A DNA stretch of 64,000 nucleotides from Leifsonia sp. C5G2 (lineage in GTDB: Bacteria; Actinomycetota; Actinomycetes; Actinomycetales; Microbacteriaceae): the NCBI RefSeq assembly GCF_013359685.1, contig NZ_JABFMV010000007.1, positions 1 to 64,000 of the forward strand, written 5' to 3'. Below, in pieces: positions 15,740 to 24,870 of the stretch. The notes under the pieces were generated by a model that saw nothing but the letters and a program-made list of their open reading frames with translations, had not been told where the DNA came from and did not search any database. Position 1 is the stretch's first letter. Each line of letters opens with the position of its first letter. The position numbers were made by a program, and so were the translations under genes.

Positions 15740-17311
15740 GTGAAGCTCCACAACGTTCGTGTGCACAGCAGCGAAGAGAATCTCGCCAGGCAGGACCAGC
15801 TCGCGTGGAAGATCGCGGAGGTCGCGGCCGATCCGGTGGAGGTCGACCAGGAGGTCACCGAGATGGTGATCAACCGGGTCATCGACAACGCAGCGGTCGC
15901 CGCCGCATCGCTGACCCGTCGTCCGGTCGTCTCGGCCAGGTCGCAGGCGCTTGCCCACCCGATCCCGGTCCGCCAGCTGGAGGAGCTCACCGAGTCCGTC
16001 GAGCACCCGCAGGACGGCTCGACGGTGTTCGGCGAGCCTGCCTCTGTCCGGGTCTCGCCGGAGTGGGCGGCGTGGGCCAACGGGGTGGCGGTGCGCGAAC
16101 TCGACTACCACGACACCTTCCTCGCAGCCGAGTATTCGCACCCGGGTGACAACATCCCGCCGGTGACCGCGGTGGCGCAGCACGCTGCGCGGGCCTACGG
16201 CCTGACCGGCCGCGACCTCGCCCGCGGCATCGCCACGGGCTACGAGGTCCAGATCGACCTCGCCAGAGCGATCAGCCTGCACCGTCACAAGATCGACCAT
16301 GTCGCTCACCTCGGGCCGTCCGCCGCCGCCGGCATCGGGACGCTGCTCGGCCTTCCGCCGGAGACGATCTACCAGGCGATCGGGCAGGCGCTGCACACCA
16401 CGACCGCGACCCGTCAGTCGCGCAAGGGCGAGATCTCGAGCTGGAAGGCACACGCGCCGGCTTTCGCGGGCAAGATGGCGGTCGAGGCGATCGACCGGGC
16501 CCTTCGCGGCGAGACGAGCCCGACGCCGATCTACGAGGGCGAGGACGGCGTCATCGCCTGGCTGTTGGACGGCCCCGACGCCTCGTACGACGTGCCTCTT
16601 CCCGAGCGCGGAGAGCCGAAGCGCGCCATCCTCGATTCGTACACGAAGGAGCACTCCGCCGAGTACCAGGCGCAGGCATGGATCGACCTCGCCCGGAAGC
16701 TCCACCGCGAGCACCCGGAGGTGGCCGACGCGTCGCGCGTGGAGAGCATCGTCATCCACACCTCCCACCACACGCACTACGTGATCGGCTCGGGCGCGAA
16801 CGACCCGCAGAAGTACGACCCGACGGCGTCGCGGGAGACGCTCGACCACAGCATCCCCTACATCTTCACCGTGGCGCTTCAGGACGGCGGCTGGCACCAC
16901 GTGGAGTCGTACCTCCCGTCCCGCGCTGCGCGCCCGGACACGGTGGCGCTCTGGGGCAAGGTGACGACGACGGAGGATCCCGAGTGGACGCGTCGCTACC
17001 ACTCCACGGACCCTGCGGAGAAGGCGTTCGGCGGTCGCGTCGTCATCACCATGGCGGATGGCCGCGTGCTCGAGGACCAGATCGCGGTGGCGGACGCGCA
17101 TCCGCTGGGAGCGCGTCCATTCGCCCGCGCGGACTACGTCTCCAAGTTCCGCACTCTCGCTGCGGACGTGCTCGACGACGGCGAGATCGAGCGCTTCCTC
17201 GGGCTCGCCGAGCGGCTCCCGGAGTTGACCGCAGCGGAGCTCGGCGGCCTCACCATCACCGCGCGACCGGGCGTCCTGGCGTCCGGCGCCGCGCCGAAGG
17301 GACTGTTCTAG
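15740..17311 (+). CDS. prpD: 2-methylcitrate dehydratase, MmgE/PrpD family
   Basis: Second step of the methylcitrate cycle: dehydrates 2-methylcitrate to 2-methyl-cis-aconitate, allowing growth on propionate and odd-chain fatty acids. The 523-residue protein shows the MmgE/PrpD fold: [17 protein letters not shown]-like N-terminal helices, the [24 protein letters not shown] segment around residue 110-135, and [15 protein letters not shown]. The GTG at 15740 has TAGGTT 6 nt before it; GGGGAGG also lies upstream. The stop TAG abuts the ATG of prpB, so prpD and prpB are surely co-transcribed. No regulator gene is adjacent. Confidence 0.9.
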   Translation: MKLHNVRVHSSEENLARQDQLAWKIAEVAADPVEVDQEVTEMVINRVIDNAAVAAASLTRRPVVSARSQALAHPIPVRQLEELTESVEHPQDGSTVFGEPASVRVSPEWAAWANGVAVRELDYHDTFLAAEYSHPGDNIPPVTAVAQHAARAYGLTGRDLARGIATGYEVQIDLARAISLHRHKIDHVAHLGPSAAAGIGTLLGLPPETIYQAIGQALHTTTATRQSRKGEISSWKAHAPAFAGKMAVEAIDRALRGETSPTPIYEGEDGVIAWLLDGPDASYDVPLPERGEPKRAILDSYTKEHSAEYQAQAWIDLARKLHREHPEVADASRVESIVIHTSHHTHYVIGSGANDPQKYDPTASRETLDHSIPYIFTVALQDGGWHHVESYLPSRAARPDTVALWGKVTTTEDPEWTRRYHSTDPAEKAFGGRVVITMADGRVLEDQIAVADAHPLGARPFARADYVSKFRTLAADVLDDGEIERFLGLAERLPELTAAELGGLTITARPGVLASGAAPKGLF

Positions 17312-18211
17312 ATGCTGTATTCGTCCGTTCCCGCCCACGAGAAGCGCGCAGCGTTTCGCTCCCGGCTCGCGTCGGGCGAGCTCGTCCGGATGCCGGGCGC
17401 TTTCAACCCGCTCAGTGCGCGGCTGATCGAGCGCAAGGGCTTCGAGGGCGTCTACATCTCCGGCGCGGTGCTGTCGGCCGAGCTCGGTCTTCCCGACATC
17501 GGCCTCACCACTCAGACCGAGGTGGCTTCGCGCTCCGCCCAGATCACGCGGATGACCGACCTCCCGGCGCTCGTGGACGCCGACACGGGGTTCGGCGAGC
17601 CGATGAACGTCGCGCGCACGGTCCAGGCACTGGAGGATGCGGGTGTCGCGGGGCTCCACATCGAGGACCAGGTCAACCCGAAGCGCTGCGGCCACCTCGA
17701 TGGCAAGCAGGTGGTGGACGAGAACACCGCGCTCAAGCGCATCCGGTCCGCCGTCGATGCACGGCGCGACCGGAACCTGCTCATCATGGCGCGCACCGAC
17801 ATCCGCGCGGTCGAGGGTCTCGCAGCAGCGATCGATCGCGTGAAGGCGCTGGTCGATGCGGGCGCGGACGCGATCTTCCCGGAGGCGATGGCCGATCTCG
17901 CGGAGTTCGAGGCCGTGCGCTCGGCCGTCGACGTACCGATTCTGGCCAACATGACCGAGTTCGGGAAGAGCGACCTCTTCACCGTCGAGCAGTTGCGCGA
18001 CGTCGGTGTCAACATCGTCATCTGGCCCGTGTCGCTTCTCCGGCTCGCGATGGGTGCGGCCGAGCGCGGCCTGGATCAGCTTCTCTCGGAGGGCACGCTG
18101 AAGCCGATGCTTGGCGCCATGCAGCATCGCGCTGATCTGTACGACCTGATTGACTACGAGGGCTACAACGCCTTCGACACCTCGGTGTACAACTTCGAGG
18201 TGCGCCGCTAG
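17312..18211 (+). CDS. prpB: Methylisocitrate lyase
   Basis: Cleaves 2-methylisocitrate to pyruvate and succinate, the last step of the methylcitrate cycle. The 299-residue TIM-barrel protein has VDADTGFGEP (metal-binding loop), the catalytic loop NPKRCGHLDGK with its cysteine, and MARTDIRAVEGL. The ATG immediately follows the prpD stop with no gap. The 59-bp gap to prpC holds a perfect 14-bp palindrome (18230-18243) and a good ribosome site (GAAGGAG), so prpC may be translated or expressed at a different level. Confidence 0.93.
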   Translation: MLYSSVPAHEKRAAFRSRLASGELVRMPGAFNPLSARLIERKGFEGVYISGAVLSAELGLPDIGLTTQTEVASRSAQITRMTDLPALVDADTGFGEPMNVARTVQALEDAGVAGLHIEDQVNPKRCGHLDGKQVVDENTALKRIRSAVDARRDRNLLIMARTDIRAVEGLAAAIDRVKALVDAGADAIFPEAMADLAEFEAVRSAVDVPILANMTEFGKSDLFTVEQLRDVGVNIVIWPVSLLRLAMGAAERGLDQLLSEGTLKPMLGAMQHRADLYDLIDYEGYNAFDTSVYNFEVRR

Positions 18212-18229
18212 TACCTGTCTCATGTGACG

Positions 18230-18243
18230 CCGCCGATCGGCGG
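18230..18243. promoter_or_regulatory. 14-bp palindrome between prpB and prpC
   Basis: CCGCCGATCGGCGG is a perfect palindrome in the prpB-prpC gap. It may be an RNA hairpin tuning the relative expression of the operon genes or a regulator site. No other evidence distinguishes these. Confidence 0.35.
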
Positions 18244-18270
18244 TGCACCGTTCGCAGCGAAGGAGCTCGC

Positions 18271-19398
18271 ATGACCGATCCGGAGATCCACAAGGGGCTG
18301 GCGGGCGTCGTGGTCGACACGACGACCATCTCGTCGGTGAACCCGCAGACCAACTCCCTGCTGTACCGCGGGTACCCGGTCCAGGAGCTGGCCGCGCACT
18401 GCTCGTTCGAGGAGGTCGCGTACCTGCTTTGGCACGGCGAGCTGCCGACGGACGATGAGCTCGTCGCGTTCGAATCGCTCGAGCGCTCGCTTCGCCGGCT
18501 GGACGACCGCACCCGTCGGGTGCTGGACGACATCCCCGTATCGGCGCACCCGATGGACGCTCTCCGCACCGCGGTCAGCCAGCTCGGCGGTCTGGACGCC
18601 ACTCTCGAGCAGACGGATGGCGTGCTCGACCGGGACCTCAACGAAGGTCGCGCGCTCTATCTCCTCGCGCAGCTGCCGACGATCGTCGCGTACATCCAGC
18701 GCCGCCGTCGCGGCCTCGAGCCCGTGGAACCGCGTGACGATCTCGACTACTCGCGCAACTTCCTCTGGGTCACATTCGGAGAGGTTCCCGACGACGTGGT
18801 CGTCGACGCCTTCCGGGTCTCCCTCATCCTCTACGCGGAGCACTCGTTCAACGCGTCCACGTTCACCGCACGGGTGATCGCATCCACGCTCTCCGACGTC
18901 TACTCGGCCGTCACCGGAGCCATCGGCGCGTTGAAGGGCCCGCTGCACGGCGGGGCGAACGAGGCGGTCATGCACGCCTTCGACGAGATCGGCACGGCGG
19001 ATCGTGCGGCCGGGTGGCTGGATGACGCGCTCGCCGAGAAGCGGAAGATCATGGGCTTCGGGCACCGCGTCTACAAGAACGGCGACTCCCGGGTGCCGAC
19101 GATGCGGGCCGCGCTCGTCACGCTGGTCGACCATTACGGTCGCCAGGACATGCTCGACCTCTACGACGCTCTCGAGAGCGCCATGGGCGAGCGCAAGAAC
19201 ATCAAACCGAACCTCGACTACCCGTCCGGGCCCGCCTATAACCTGATGGGCTTCGACACCGAGACGTTCACCCCGTTGTTCGCCGCCGCGCGCGTCACCG
19301 GCTGGACCGCTCACGTGTTCGAGCAGTACGCGGAGAACTCGCTCATCCGGCCGCTCTCGCAGTACACCGGACCCGAGGAGCGCCACCTGGAGCGGTGA
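18271..19398 (+). CDS. prpC: 2-methylcitrate synthase
   Basis: Condenses propionyl-CoA with oxaloacetate to 2-methylcitrate. The 375-residue protein is a short type II-like citrate synthase: IHKGLAGVVVDTTTISSV and LLYRGYPVQELA at the N-terminus (typical of the methylcitrate synthase group), the histidine motif LHGGANEAVM near residue 230 and GFGHRVYKNGDSR near residue 262. The start ATG has GAAGGAG 8 nt upstream. Because it sits with prpD and prpB, the methylcitrate role is preferred over a plain citrate synthase. It ends 20 bp before a convergent thiolase. Confidence 0.92.
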   Translation: MTDPEIHKGLAGVVVDTTTISSVNPQTNSLLYRGYPVQELAAHCSFEEVAYLLWHGELPTDDELVAFESLERSLRRLDDRTRRVLDDIPVSAHPMDALRTAVSQLGGLDATLEQTDGVLDRDLNEGRALYLLAQLPTIVAYIQRRRRGLEPVEPRDDLDYSRNFLWVTFGEVPDDVVVDAFRVSLILYAEHSFNASTFTARVIASTLSDVYSAVTGAIGALKGPLHGGANEAVMHAFDEIGTADRAAGWLDDALAEKRKIMGFGHRVYKNGDSRVPTMRAALVTLVDHYGRQDMLDLYDALESAMGERKNIKPNLDYPSGPAYNLMGFDTETFTPLFAAARVTGWTAHVFEQYAENSLIRPLSQYTGPEERHLER

Positions 19399-19418
19399 CG
19401 CACTCCACGTGATGCGGC

Positions 19419-20603
19419 TCAGCGGTAGAGCAACAGCGCGTCGCCCTGTCCGCCGCCACCGCACAGGGCGACAGCGGCTCTGCCCGAGCCGCGGCGTGCC
19501 AGTTCGTGCGCCGCGTGCCCCGCCAGGCGGGCACCCGAGGCGCCGATCGGGTGTCCGAGGGCGATGGCACCGCCGTGGACGTTGACGTTCTCCCCGTCCA
19601 CGCCCAGGTCGGCCATCGACTGGAGCGCGACCGCGGCGAAGGCCTCGTTGATCTCGATCAGGTCGAGGTCGGAGACAGTCCACCCCGCGCGACGAAGAGC
19701 GGCGTCGATCGCGTGCGACGGCTGGGAGTGCAGTGAGTTGTCCGGACCCGCGACCTGGCCGCTGGCACCCACCAGGGCGAGCCACGGCAGCCCGAGGCGT
19801 TCGGCATTCGAGCGGCTCGTCAGCACGAGGGCCGCTGCCCCGTCGCTGAGCGGCGATGAGTTGCCGGCCGTCAACGTGCCGCCCTCTGCAAAGCTCGGAC
19901 GCAGTCCGGCGAGCCCCTCCGGCGTCGAGTCCGGCCGCACCCCTTCGTCCGTCGACACGATGACCGGGTCGCCCTTGCGCTGCGGGATCGTCACCGGTGC
20001 GATCTCGGCCTCGAACACACCGCTCGAGGCCGCGGCCCCCGCGCGCTGATGCGACCGGGCAGCGAACTCGTCCTGAGCCTGCCGGGTGAGGCCGAGCTTC
20101 TCGGTGTACCGCTCGGTGGAGGCGCCCATCGAGATGCCGTCGAACGCGTCGGTCAGCCCGTCGTGGGCGGCCGAGTCGAGCGCCTGGATGGACCCGTAGG
20201 TCCAGCCCATCCTCGATCCGGGCAGCACGTGGGGTGCGTTCGTCATCGACTCCTGGCCGCCCGCGACGACGACCGTCGCCTCGCCGGTCCGGATGAGCCG
20301 CGCGGCATCGATCACCGCCGCCAGCCCGGACAGGCAGACCTTGTTGATCGTCGTGGCCGGCACATTCCAGCCGATGCCGGCCCCGATCGCCGTCTGCCGC
20401 GCGGGGTTCTGCCCTGTCCCGGCCTGGAGCACCTGGCCGAACAGCACGGTGTCCACGGCGTCGGCAGCGATCCCCGACCTCTCGAGCGCCTTCTTCACGG
20501 CGATCGTCCCGAGCTGTACCGCACTGAAGGACGCCAGCGTTCCCTTGATCTTCCCCAGCGGGGTGCGGGCGGCGGACAGGATGACGACGTCGTCGGTACT
20601 CAT
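19419..20603 (-). CDS. Acetyl-CoA C-acetyltransferase (thiolase)
   Basis: Thiolase II type enzyme of 394 aa, interconverting two acetyl-CoA with acetoacetyl-CoA or cleaving 3-ketoacyl-CoA. All active-site motifs are present: nucleophilic cysteine in TINKVCLSGLAAV near residue 88, GGAIALGHPIGASGAR with the histidine near residue 345, and the C-terminal CGGGGQGDALLL with the second cysteine. ATG 20603 is preceded by AAGGAGTAG, so it has a normal leader rather than being leaderless. Its convergence with prpDBC suggests a shared metabolic theme (odd-chain or branched acyl-CoA breakdown yields propionyl-CoA), but that is inference. Confidence 0.9.
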   Translation of the reverse strand: MSTDDVVILSAARTPLGKIKGTLASFSAVQLGTIAVKKALERSGIAADAVDTVLFGQVLQAGTGQNPARQTAIGAGIGWNVPATTINKVCLSGLAAVIDAARLIRTGEATVVVAGGQESMTNAPHVLPGSRMGWTYGSIQALDSAAHDGLTDAFDGISMGASTERYTEKLGLTRQAQDEFAARSHQRAGAAASSGVFEAEIAPVTIPQRKGDPVIVSTDEGVRPDSTPEGLAGLRPSFAEGGTLTAGNSSPLSDGAAALVLTSRSNAERLGLPWLALVGASGQVAGPDNSLHSQPSHAIDAALRRAGWTVSDLDLIEINEAFAAVALQSMADLGVDGENVNVHGGAIALGHPIGASGARLAGHAAHELARRGSGRAAVALCGGGGQGDALLLYR

Positions 20604-20667
20604 GGGCTACTCCTTCGTGCCTGGTCCCTCCATTCTCACACCCGTCACCCGGGTAGGCTTGGGGCTC

Positions 20668-21996
20668 GTGACCGCACGCGCTTTGATCAAAGACCTGGCT
20701 GCTCTTCCCGACGGCCCCGTGAGCGTCGCCGGATGGGTCGAGACCGTCCGCGACCAGAAGAAGGTGCAGTTCGTCGTGCTGCGCGACGAGTCGGGCGCCG
20801 TCCAGCTGGTGAACCCGCGCACGGTCGGCGAGGACGGCGCAGTGGTCGCCGACGAGCCCGCCACCACGATCTCCGGTCTCTCGCAGGGCACGTTCGTGCG
20901 CGCGTCCGGCGAGCTCAAGCACGACGAGCGCGTCAAGCTCGGCGGTATCGAGATCCGTCTCACCTCGCTCGAGGTCGAGACCGCCGCCATCCCGGAGACT
21001 CCCATCGCCGCCGACAGCGGCATCGACAAGCGCATGGACTGGCGCTTCCTCGACCTGCGCGAGCCCCGCCACAACCTGATCTTCCGCGTGCAGACGACGT
21101 TCGAGCACGCTCTGCGGCAGTACTGGGTCGACAACGGCTTCGTCGAGATCCACACACCCAAGCTGATGGCCTCGGCCTCCGAGTCGCGCGCCGAGCTGTT
21201 CGAGCTGCCCTACTTCGAGACCACCGCCTACCTGGCGCAGAGTCCGCAGATCTTCAAGCAGATGGCGCAGGCGGCCGGCTTCGGCCGCGTGTTCGAGATC
21301 GGCCCGGCATTCCGCGCCGACCCCAGCTTCACGAGCCGCCACGCGACCGAGTTCACGAGTGTCGACACCGAGATCAGCTGGATCGACAGTCACGAGGACG
21401 TGATGAAGGTGCACGAGGACCTCTTGGTCGCGGGCTTCACCGCGGTCAAGGAGAAGCACGGGGAGGAGATCGAGCGCCTCTTCGGCGTCGAGATCACCGT
21501 GCCTTCGACTCCCTTCCCGCGGATCCCTCTCGCCGAGGCCAAGCGCATCGTCGCCGAGCGCGGCTACGAGATCCCGCGCGAGGACGACGACATGGACCCG
21601 GAGGGCGAGCGCCAGATCTCCGCCTACGTGAAGGAGGAGTACGGACACGAGTTCGTGTTCCTCACCGACTACGCGGCGAGCATCCGGCCGTACTATCACA
21701 TGCGTCACCCCGAGGACCCGTCGATCACCCGCAGCTACGACCTCATCTTCAACGGGGTCGAGATCTCGACCGGCGCTCAGCGCGAGCACCGCGTCGACAT
21801 CCTCGAGAAGCAGGCCGCCGAGAAGGGACTGTCGGTGGAGGAGCTCGAGGACGTCCTCGCCTTCTTCCGGTACGGCATCCCGCCGCACGGCGGTTTCGGG
21901 ATGGGACTCGCCCGCGTGCTGATGCTCATGCTGCACCTCTCGAACCTCCGCGAGACGACGTACCTCTTCCGCGGGCCGACGCGGCTGACCCCGTAG
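20668..21996 (+). CDS. aspS: Aspartyl-tRNA synthetase, non-discriminating (archaeal-type)
   Basis: Charges tRNA-Asp, and probably tRNA-Asn, with aspartate. At 442 aa it is much shorter than the usual bacterial enzyme (about 590 aa) because the bacterial insertion domain is absent. The N-terminal OB-fold (VSVAGWVETVRDQKKVQFV) is followed by class II motif 2 (FRADPSFTSRHATEFTSVD) and motif 3 (GGFGMGLARVLMLMLHLSN). In genomes with this type, Asn-tRNA is usually formed by the GatCAB amidotransferase; that gene set is not in the window. The GTG at 20668 has TAGGCT 8 nt upstream, fitting leaderless expression. Its 3' end overlaps convergent radC by 71 bp. Confidence 0.9.
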   Translation: MTARALIKDLAALPDGPVSVAGWVETVRDQKKVQFVVLRDESGAVQLVNPRTVGEDGAVVADEPATTISGLSQGTFVRASGELKHDERVKLGGIEIRLTSLEVETAAIPETPIAADSGIDKRMDWRFLDLREPRHNLIFRVQTTFEHALRQYWVDNGFVEIHTPKLMASASESRAELFELPYFETTAYLAQSPQIFKQMAQAAGFGRVFEIGPAFRADPSFTSRHATEFTSVDTEISWIDSHEDVMKVHEDLLVAGFTAVKEKHGEEIERLFGVEITVPSTPFPRIPLAEAKRIVAERGYEIPREDDDMDPEGERQISAYVKEEYGHEFVFLTDYAASIRPYYHMRHPEDPSITRSYDLIFNGVEISTGAQREHRVDILEKQAAEKGLSVEELEDVLAFFRYGIPPHGGFGMGLARVLMLMLHLSNLRETTYLFRGPTRLTP

Positions 21997-22687
21997 CACC
22001 GGAGCCGCCGACAGGCAGCGCCGTCCAGCTCTCGCCGGCGACCAGGATGTGACCAAGGAACCGCAGCCCGAGCGTCGCTGCGGCCTGATCGAGCCGCCGG
22101 GTGAGCATGATGTCGGCGACGGAGGCGTCCAGCACCCCGGACGGATGGTTGTGCGCCACTGCGAACGACCGGCCGCCTCGGGTGAGCACCGCCTGCAGGA
22201 CGTCGGCGGGCTGCACGGTGGTCTCGTCGACCCCGCCGTCGCGCATGAGCACGAGTTCGATCGGGCGCGCGGCGCGATCGGCCACGACCACGAGGAAGCG
22301 CTCGGAGTCGCGGTGAAGCAGCTCGGGTCTGACCACGTCGGCGATGGTCTTGTGGTCGACCAGCCGAGTCCATGCGGACGACGCTCCCGCGCGTCGCCAG
22401 ATCTCTGTGATCGCGACGAGCCGTCCGGCCGTCGCCGGACCGACGCCGGGCAGCCGCTCGAGACGGGCGAAGTCCATCGTCGCAAGGCCGGGGAATCCTC
22501 CCGTGCGGCGAAGGACCGAGCGGGCCAGCGCCAGGACGCTGCGCCCGGTCTGGCCGGAGCCGAGCACCAGCGCGAGCACTTCGTCATCGGTGAGCGACCC
22601 GATGCCGAGGCGACGCATCCGCTCGCGTGGGCGGTCGTGGGTGGGGACGTCTGCAAGCGCTTCTCCCTGCTCTTCCTGGTCGGACAT
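21926..22687 (-). CDS. radC: RadC family JAB-domain protein
   Basis: A 253-residue RadC/YicR-like protein. The N-terminal helix-hairpin-helix LPGVGPATAGRLVAI (near residue 80) suggests DNA binding, and the C-terminal JAB/MPN metal site is intact: VAHNHPSGVLDASVAD with the H-x-H and aspartate, preceded by LMRDGGVDETTV. RadC was once thought to be a repair protein but its biochemical role is unsettled. The last 30 residues are low complexity (Gly/Ser/Arg/Ala). They are encoded across the 71-bp overlap with aspS and the short stretch beyond it, so the tail may be a read-into extension. TAGCGT lies exactly 6 nt before the ATG. Confidence 0.85.
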   Translation of the reverse strand: MSDQEEQGEALADVPTHDRPRERMRRLGIGSLTDDEVLALVLGSGQTGRSVLALARSVLRRTGGFPGLATMDFARLERLPGVGPATAGRLVAITEIWRRAGASSAWTRLVDHKTIADVVRPELLHRDSERFLVVVADRAARPIELVLMRDGGVDETTVQPADVLQAVLTRGGRSFAVAHNHPSGVLDASVADIMLTRRLDQAAATLGLRFLGHILVAGESWTALPVGGSGATGSAASARGRGTSSRGGSRGAA

Positions 22688-22737
22688 GCATCGACGCTAT
22701 GAACTCTCGAAGGCGTCGGGCCGGCCGGGCAGGAATC

Positions 22738-22788
22738 TGTGGAGAACTGCTCACAAGACGCTCCCTGTGGACGGTTCCGTTATCCACA
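22738..22788. promoter_or_regulatory. Cluster of DnaA-box-like sequences
   Basis: The radC-phosphatase gap contains a perfect consensus box TTATCCACA (22780-22788, plus strand) and two related sequences on the minus strand: TTCTCCACA (22738-22746) and CCGTCCACA (22766-22774). Three near-consensus sites within 51 bp is denser than expected in GC-rich DNA and suggests DnaA binding, for regulation or titration. Confidence 0.45.
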
Positions 22789-22839
22789 GCCGCGCCGCGC
22801 TCAGTGAATTCAAGGGAACCTCCTCCGTAGACTGGAGCA

Positions 22840-23514
22840 GTGGTAGCGAGCCAAGTCCACCTCGTCCGTCATGGCGAGGTGTTCAACCCCGACGGCATCC
22901 TGTATGGCAGGCTGCCGGGCTTCGGCCTCTCCAAACTGGGGCACAGGATGGCGCAGGCCGCCGCCGACGAACTGCAGCAGCGGTCCCGGCCGGTCAGTGC
23001 GCTCCGCGTGTCGCCGCTCCAGCGCACCCGCGAGTCGGCGGCGCCGATCGCGGCGGCCTTCGGCCTGGAGCCGGTGATCGACGAGGGCATCATCGAGCCG
23101 ACCAACCGGTTCGAGGGCACCAAGATGAAGCTCGCGGTGCGCAAGCCTGCCTATTGGCCCTACCTGGTGAACCCGCTTCGCCCGAGTTGGGGCGAGGCCT
23201 ACTCGAGCATCGAGCGCCGGATGCTCGCCGCGGTCGAGCAGGCCTTCGACTCGGTCGAGTCGGGCGATGTCGTGCTGGTCAGCCACCAGCTCCCGATCTG
23301 GGTCACGCACCTCTCGGTCGCGGGCGAGCGCTTCCCGCACGACCCCCGGAAGCGCCGCTGCGCCCTCTCCAGCATCACCACGTTCGAGCGTGTGAGCGCA
23401 GACGAAGAGAGCACGGACCCCGCCGCCGACAAGACGCGCAGACTGGTCGAGGTCGCGTACGTGGAGCCGGCCGCGAGTCTCCAGACCGCCGCGACGGACG
23501 TGGGTGCCGTGTGA
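22840..23514 (+). CDS. Histidine phosphatase family protein
   Basis: A 224-residue phosphoglycerate mutase-like phosphatase. The catalytic RHG motif is LVRHGEVFNPDG at residue 7-18, with SPLQRTRESA as the second arginine segment and VVLVSHQLPIW carrying the second histidine. The substrate is unknown. The GTG start has TAGACT exactly 6 nt upstream. Its stop codon overlaps the GTG of the next gene (GTGA), so it is the first gene of the cytochrome c maturation operon; actinobacteria often keep a phosphatase in this position, though its role in the pathway is unclear. Confidence 0.87.
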   Translation: MVASQVHLVRHGEVFNPDGILYGRLPGFGLSKLGHRMAQAAADELQQRSRPVSALRVSPLQRTRESAAPIAAAFGLEPVIDEGIIEPTNRFEGTKMKLAVRKPAYWPYLVNPLRPSWGEAYSSIERRMLAAVEQAFDSVESGDVVLVSHQLPIWVTHLSVAGERFPHDPRKRRCALSSITTFERVSADEESTDPAADKTRRLVEVAYVEPAASLQTAATDVGAV

Positions 23515-24128
23515 CCGCCGTGTCTCGCCTCCGCGCCCGCCTGCTCGTTCCTCTCGTCGCCGCGGCCGCCGCCACGACTCTCGTGCTGGCCGGCTGCACC
23601 GCCGACGACAGCCTCGCCAAGCAGTACCGCTCCGGGAGCGGGCAGAACTACATCGCGGGCGACGGAACGGTCAGCGAGTACGCCGCCGCCAACCGGGGCG
23701 AGCCGGTCTCGTTCGCCGGCACGCTGCAAGACGGAACGAAGGTCTCGTCGTCCGACTATGCGGGCAAAGTCCTCGTCGTCAACTTCTGGTACGCGGGCTG
23801 CCCGCCCTGCCGGGTCGAGGCACCCGACCTCCAGTCGCTGAGCCAGAAGTACGCCGCGCAGGGCGTCGACTTCCTCGGTGTCAACCTCTACGACTCCGCC
23901 CAGACGGCCGCGAGCTTCGAGAAGGACAAGGGCGTCACGTATCCGTCCGTCCTCGATCGCGACACCGGGTCGGTGCTCCTGGCCTTCAGCAAGACGGTCC
24001 CGCCGAAGGCGACGCCGACCACCCTCGTGGTCGACAAGAAGGGCCGGGTGGCCGCGCGCATCCTCGGCGCCATCCCGGGAAAGAGCATCCTCGACACCCT
24101 CATCTCCGACGCCGTGGCCGAGCACTGA
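23511..24128 (+). CDS. TlpA/ResA-like thiol-disulfide lipoprotein
   Basis: Membrane-anchored thioredoxin-fold protein of 205 aa that would reduce the heme-binding cysteines of apocytochrome c outside the membrane. An N-terminal signal peptide ends in the lipobox VLAGC. The redox motif is NFWYAGCPPCRVEAPDL near residue 100, and the cis-proline region is KATPTTLVVDKKG. The GTG overlaps the phosphatase stop by 4 bp. The next gene encodes CcdA, which would supply electrons to this protein. Confidence 0.88.
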   Translation: MTAVSRLRARLLVPLVAAAAATTLVLAGCTADDSLAKQYRSGSGQNYIAGDGTVSEYAAANRGEPVSFAGTLQDGTKVSSSDYAGKVLVVNFWYAGCPPCRVEAPDLQSLSQKYAAQGVDFLGVNLYDSAQTAASFEKDKGVTYPSVLDRDTGSVLLAFSKTVPPKATPTTLVVDKKGRVAARILGAIPGKSILDTLISDAVAEH

Positions 24129-24129
24129 C

Positions 24130-24870
24130 GTGGGCGACGTCGGTCAGATCGTCTTCAGCGGTCAACTCCTGCTGGCCCTCCCGGTTGCTCTGCTCGCCGG
24201 CCTCGTGTCATTCGCGTCGCCATGCGTGCTTCCGCTCGTCCCCGGATACCTCGCGTACGTCGGAGGGATGAGCGACCCGGGCGCGAAGCGCGACAGGTCG
24301 CGGGTGCTGACCGGGGTCGCGCTGTTCATCCTCGGCTTCGCAGTCGTCTTCATCGCGTACGGCGCCGCCTTCGGAGCCCTCGGCTTCTGGCTGGTGCGGT
24401 GGCAGGAGGTCGTCATCCGCGTGCTCGGCGCGCTCGTGATCGTGATGGGACTGGTCTTCATCGGGCAGTTCTCGTTCCTGCAGCGCACCATCAAGCCGTC
24501 GTGGCGCCCGGCCACCGGGCTCATCGGTGCGCCGCTGCTCGGGATCGTCTTCGGGCTGGGATGGACGCCGTGCATCGGCCCGACCCTTGCCGCGATCAGC
24601 GCGCTCAGCGTCGGGAGCGGTTCGCCCTGGCGCGGAGCGCTCCTCGGCCTGTTCTACTGCATCGGCCTCGGCATCCCGTTCCTGCTCGTGGCTCTCGGCT
24701 TCGATTGGGTGGCGGGATCCGTGGCCTTCCTCAAGCGGCACATCCGTGCCATCAACATCATCGGCGGCGTGCTGCTGGTGGTCATCGGCGTGCTGATGGT
24801 CACCGGTCTGTGGAGCGAGCTGATGTCGCAGTTCCTGGCGGTGATCCAAGGTTTTGAGCCGGCCCTCTGA
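24130..24870 (+). CDS. ccdA: Cytochrome c biogenesis thiol transporter CcdA
   Basis: Membrane protein of 246 aa with six helices that passes reducing equivalents from cytoplasmic thioredoxin to the extracytoplasmic TlpA-like protein. Both redox cysteines are visible: FASPCVLPLVPGYLAYVGG in helix 1 and GLGWTPCIGPTLAAISAL in helix 4. The GTG at 24130 lies 1 bp after the preceding stop (TGACGTG), so translation is coupled rather than driven by a ribosome site. Its 3' end overlaps resB by 17 bp. Confidence 0.92.
   Translation: MGDVGQIVFSGQLLLALPVALLAGLVSFASPCVLPLVPGYLAYVGGMSDPGAKRDRSRVLTGVALFILGFAVVFIAYGAAFGALGFWLVRWQEVVIRVLGALVIVMGLVFIGQFSFLQRTIKPSWRPATGLIGAPLLGIVFGLGWTPCIGPTLAAISALSVGSGSPWRGALLGLFYCIGLGIPFLLVALGFDWVAGSVAFLKRHIRAINIIGGVLLVVIGVLMVTGLWSELMSQFLAVIQGFEPAL

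Noticed and set aside
10988-18223. A 2411-codon open frame on the minus strand spanning many genes
   Set aside because: Only the part from 12583 downward matches a protein family (NhaP). The rest is antisense to well-supported genes and is Arg/Gly/Asp-rich, a typical high-GC shadow.
18220-22656. A 1478-codon minus-strand open frame
   Set aside because: Antisense to prpC and aspS and out of frame with the thiolase and radC, all of which have clear motifs. Composition is that of a shadow frame.
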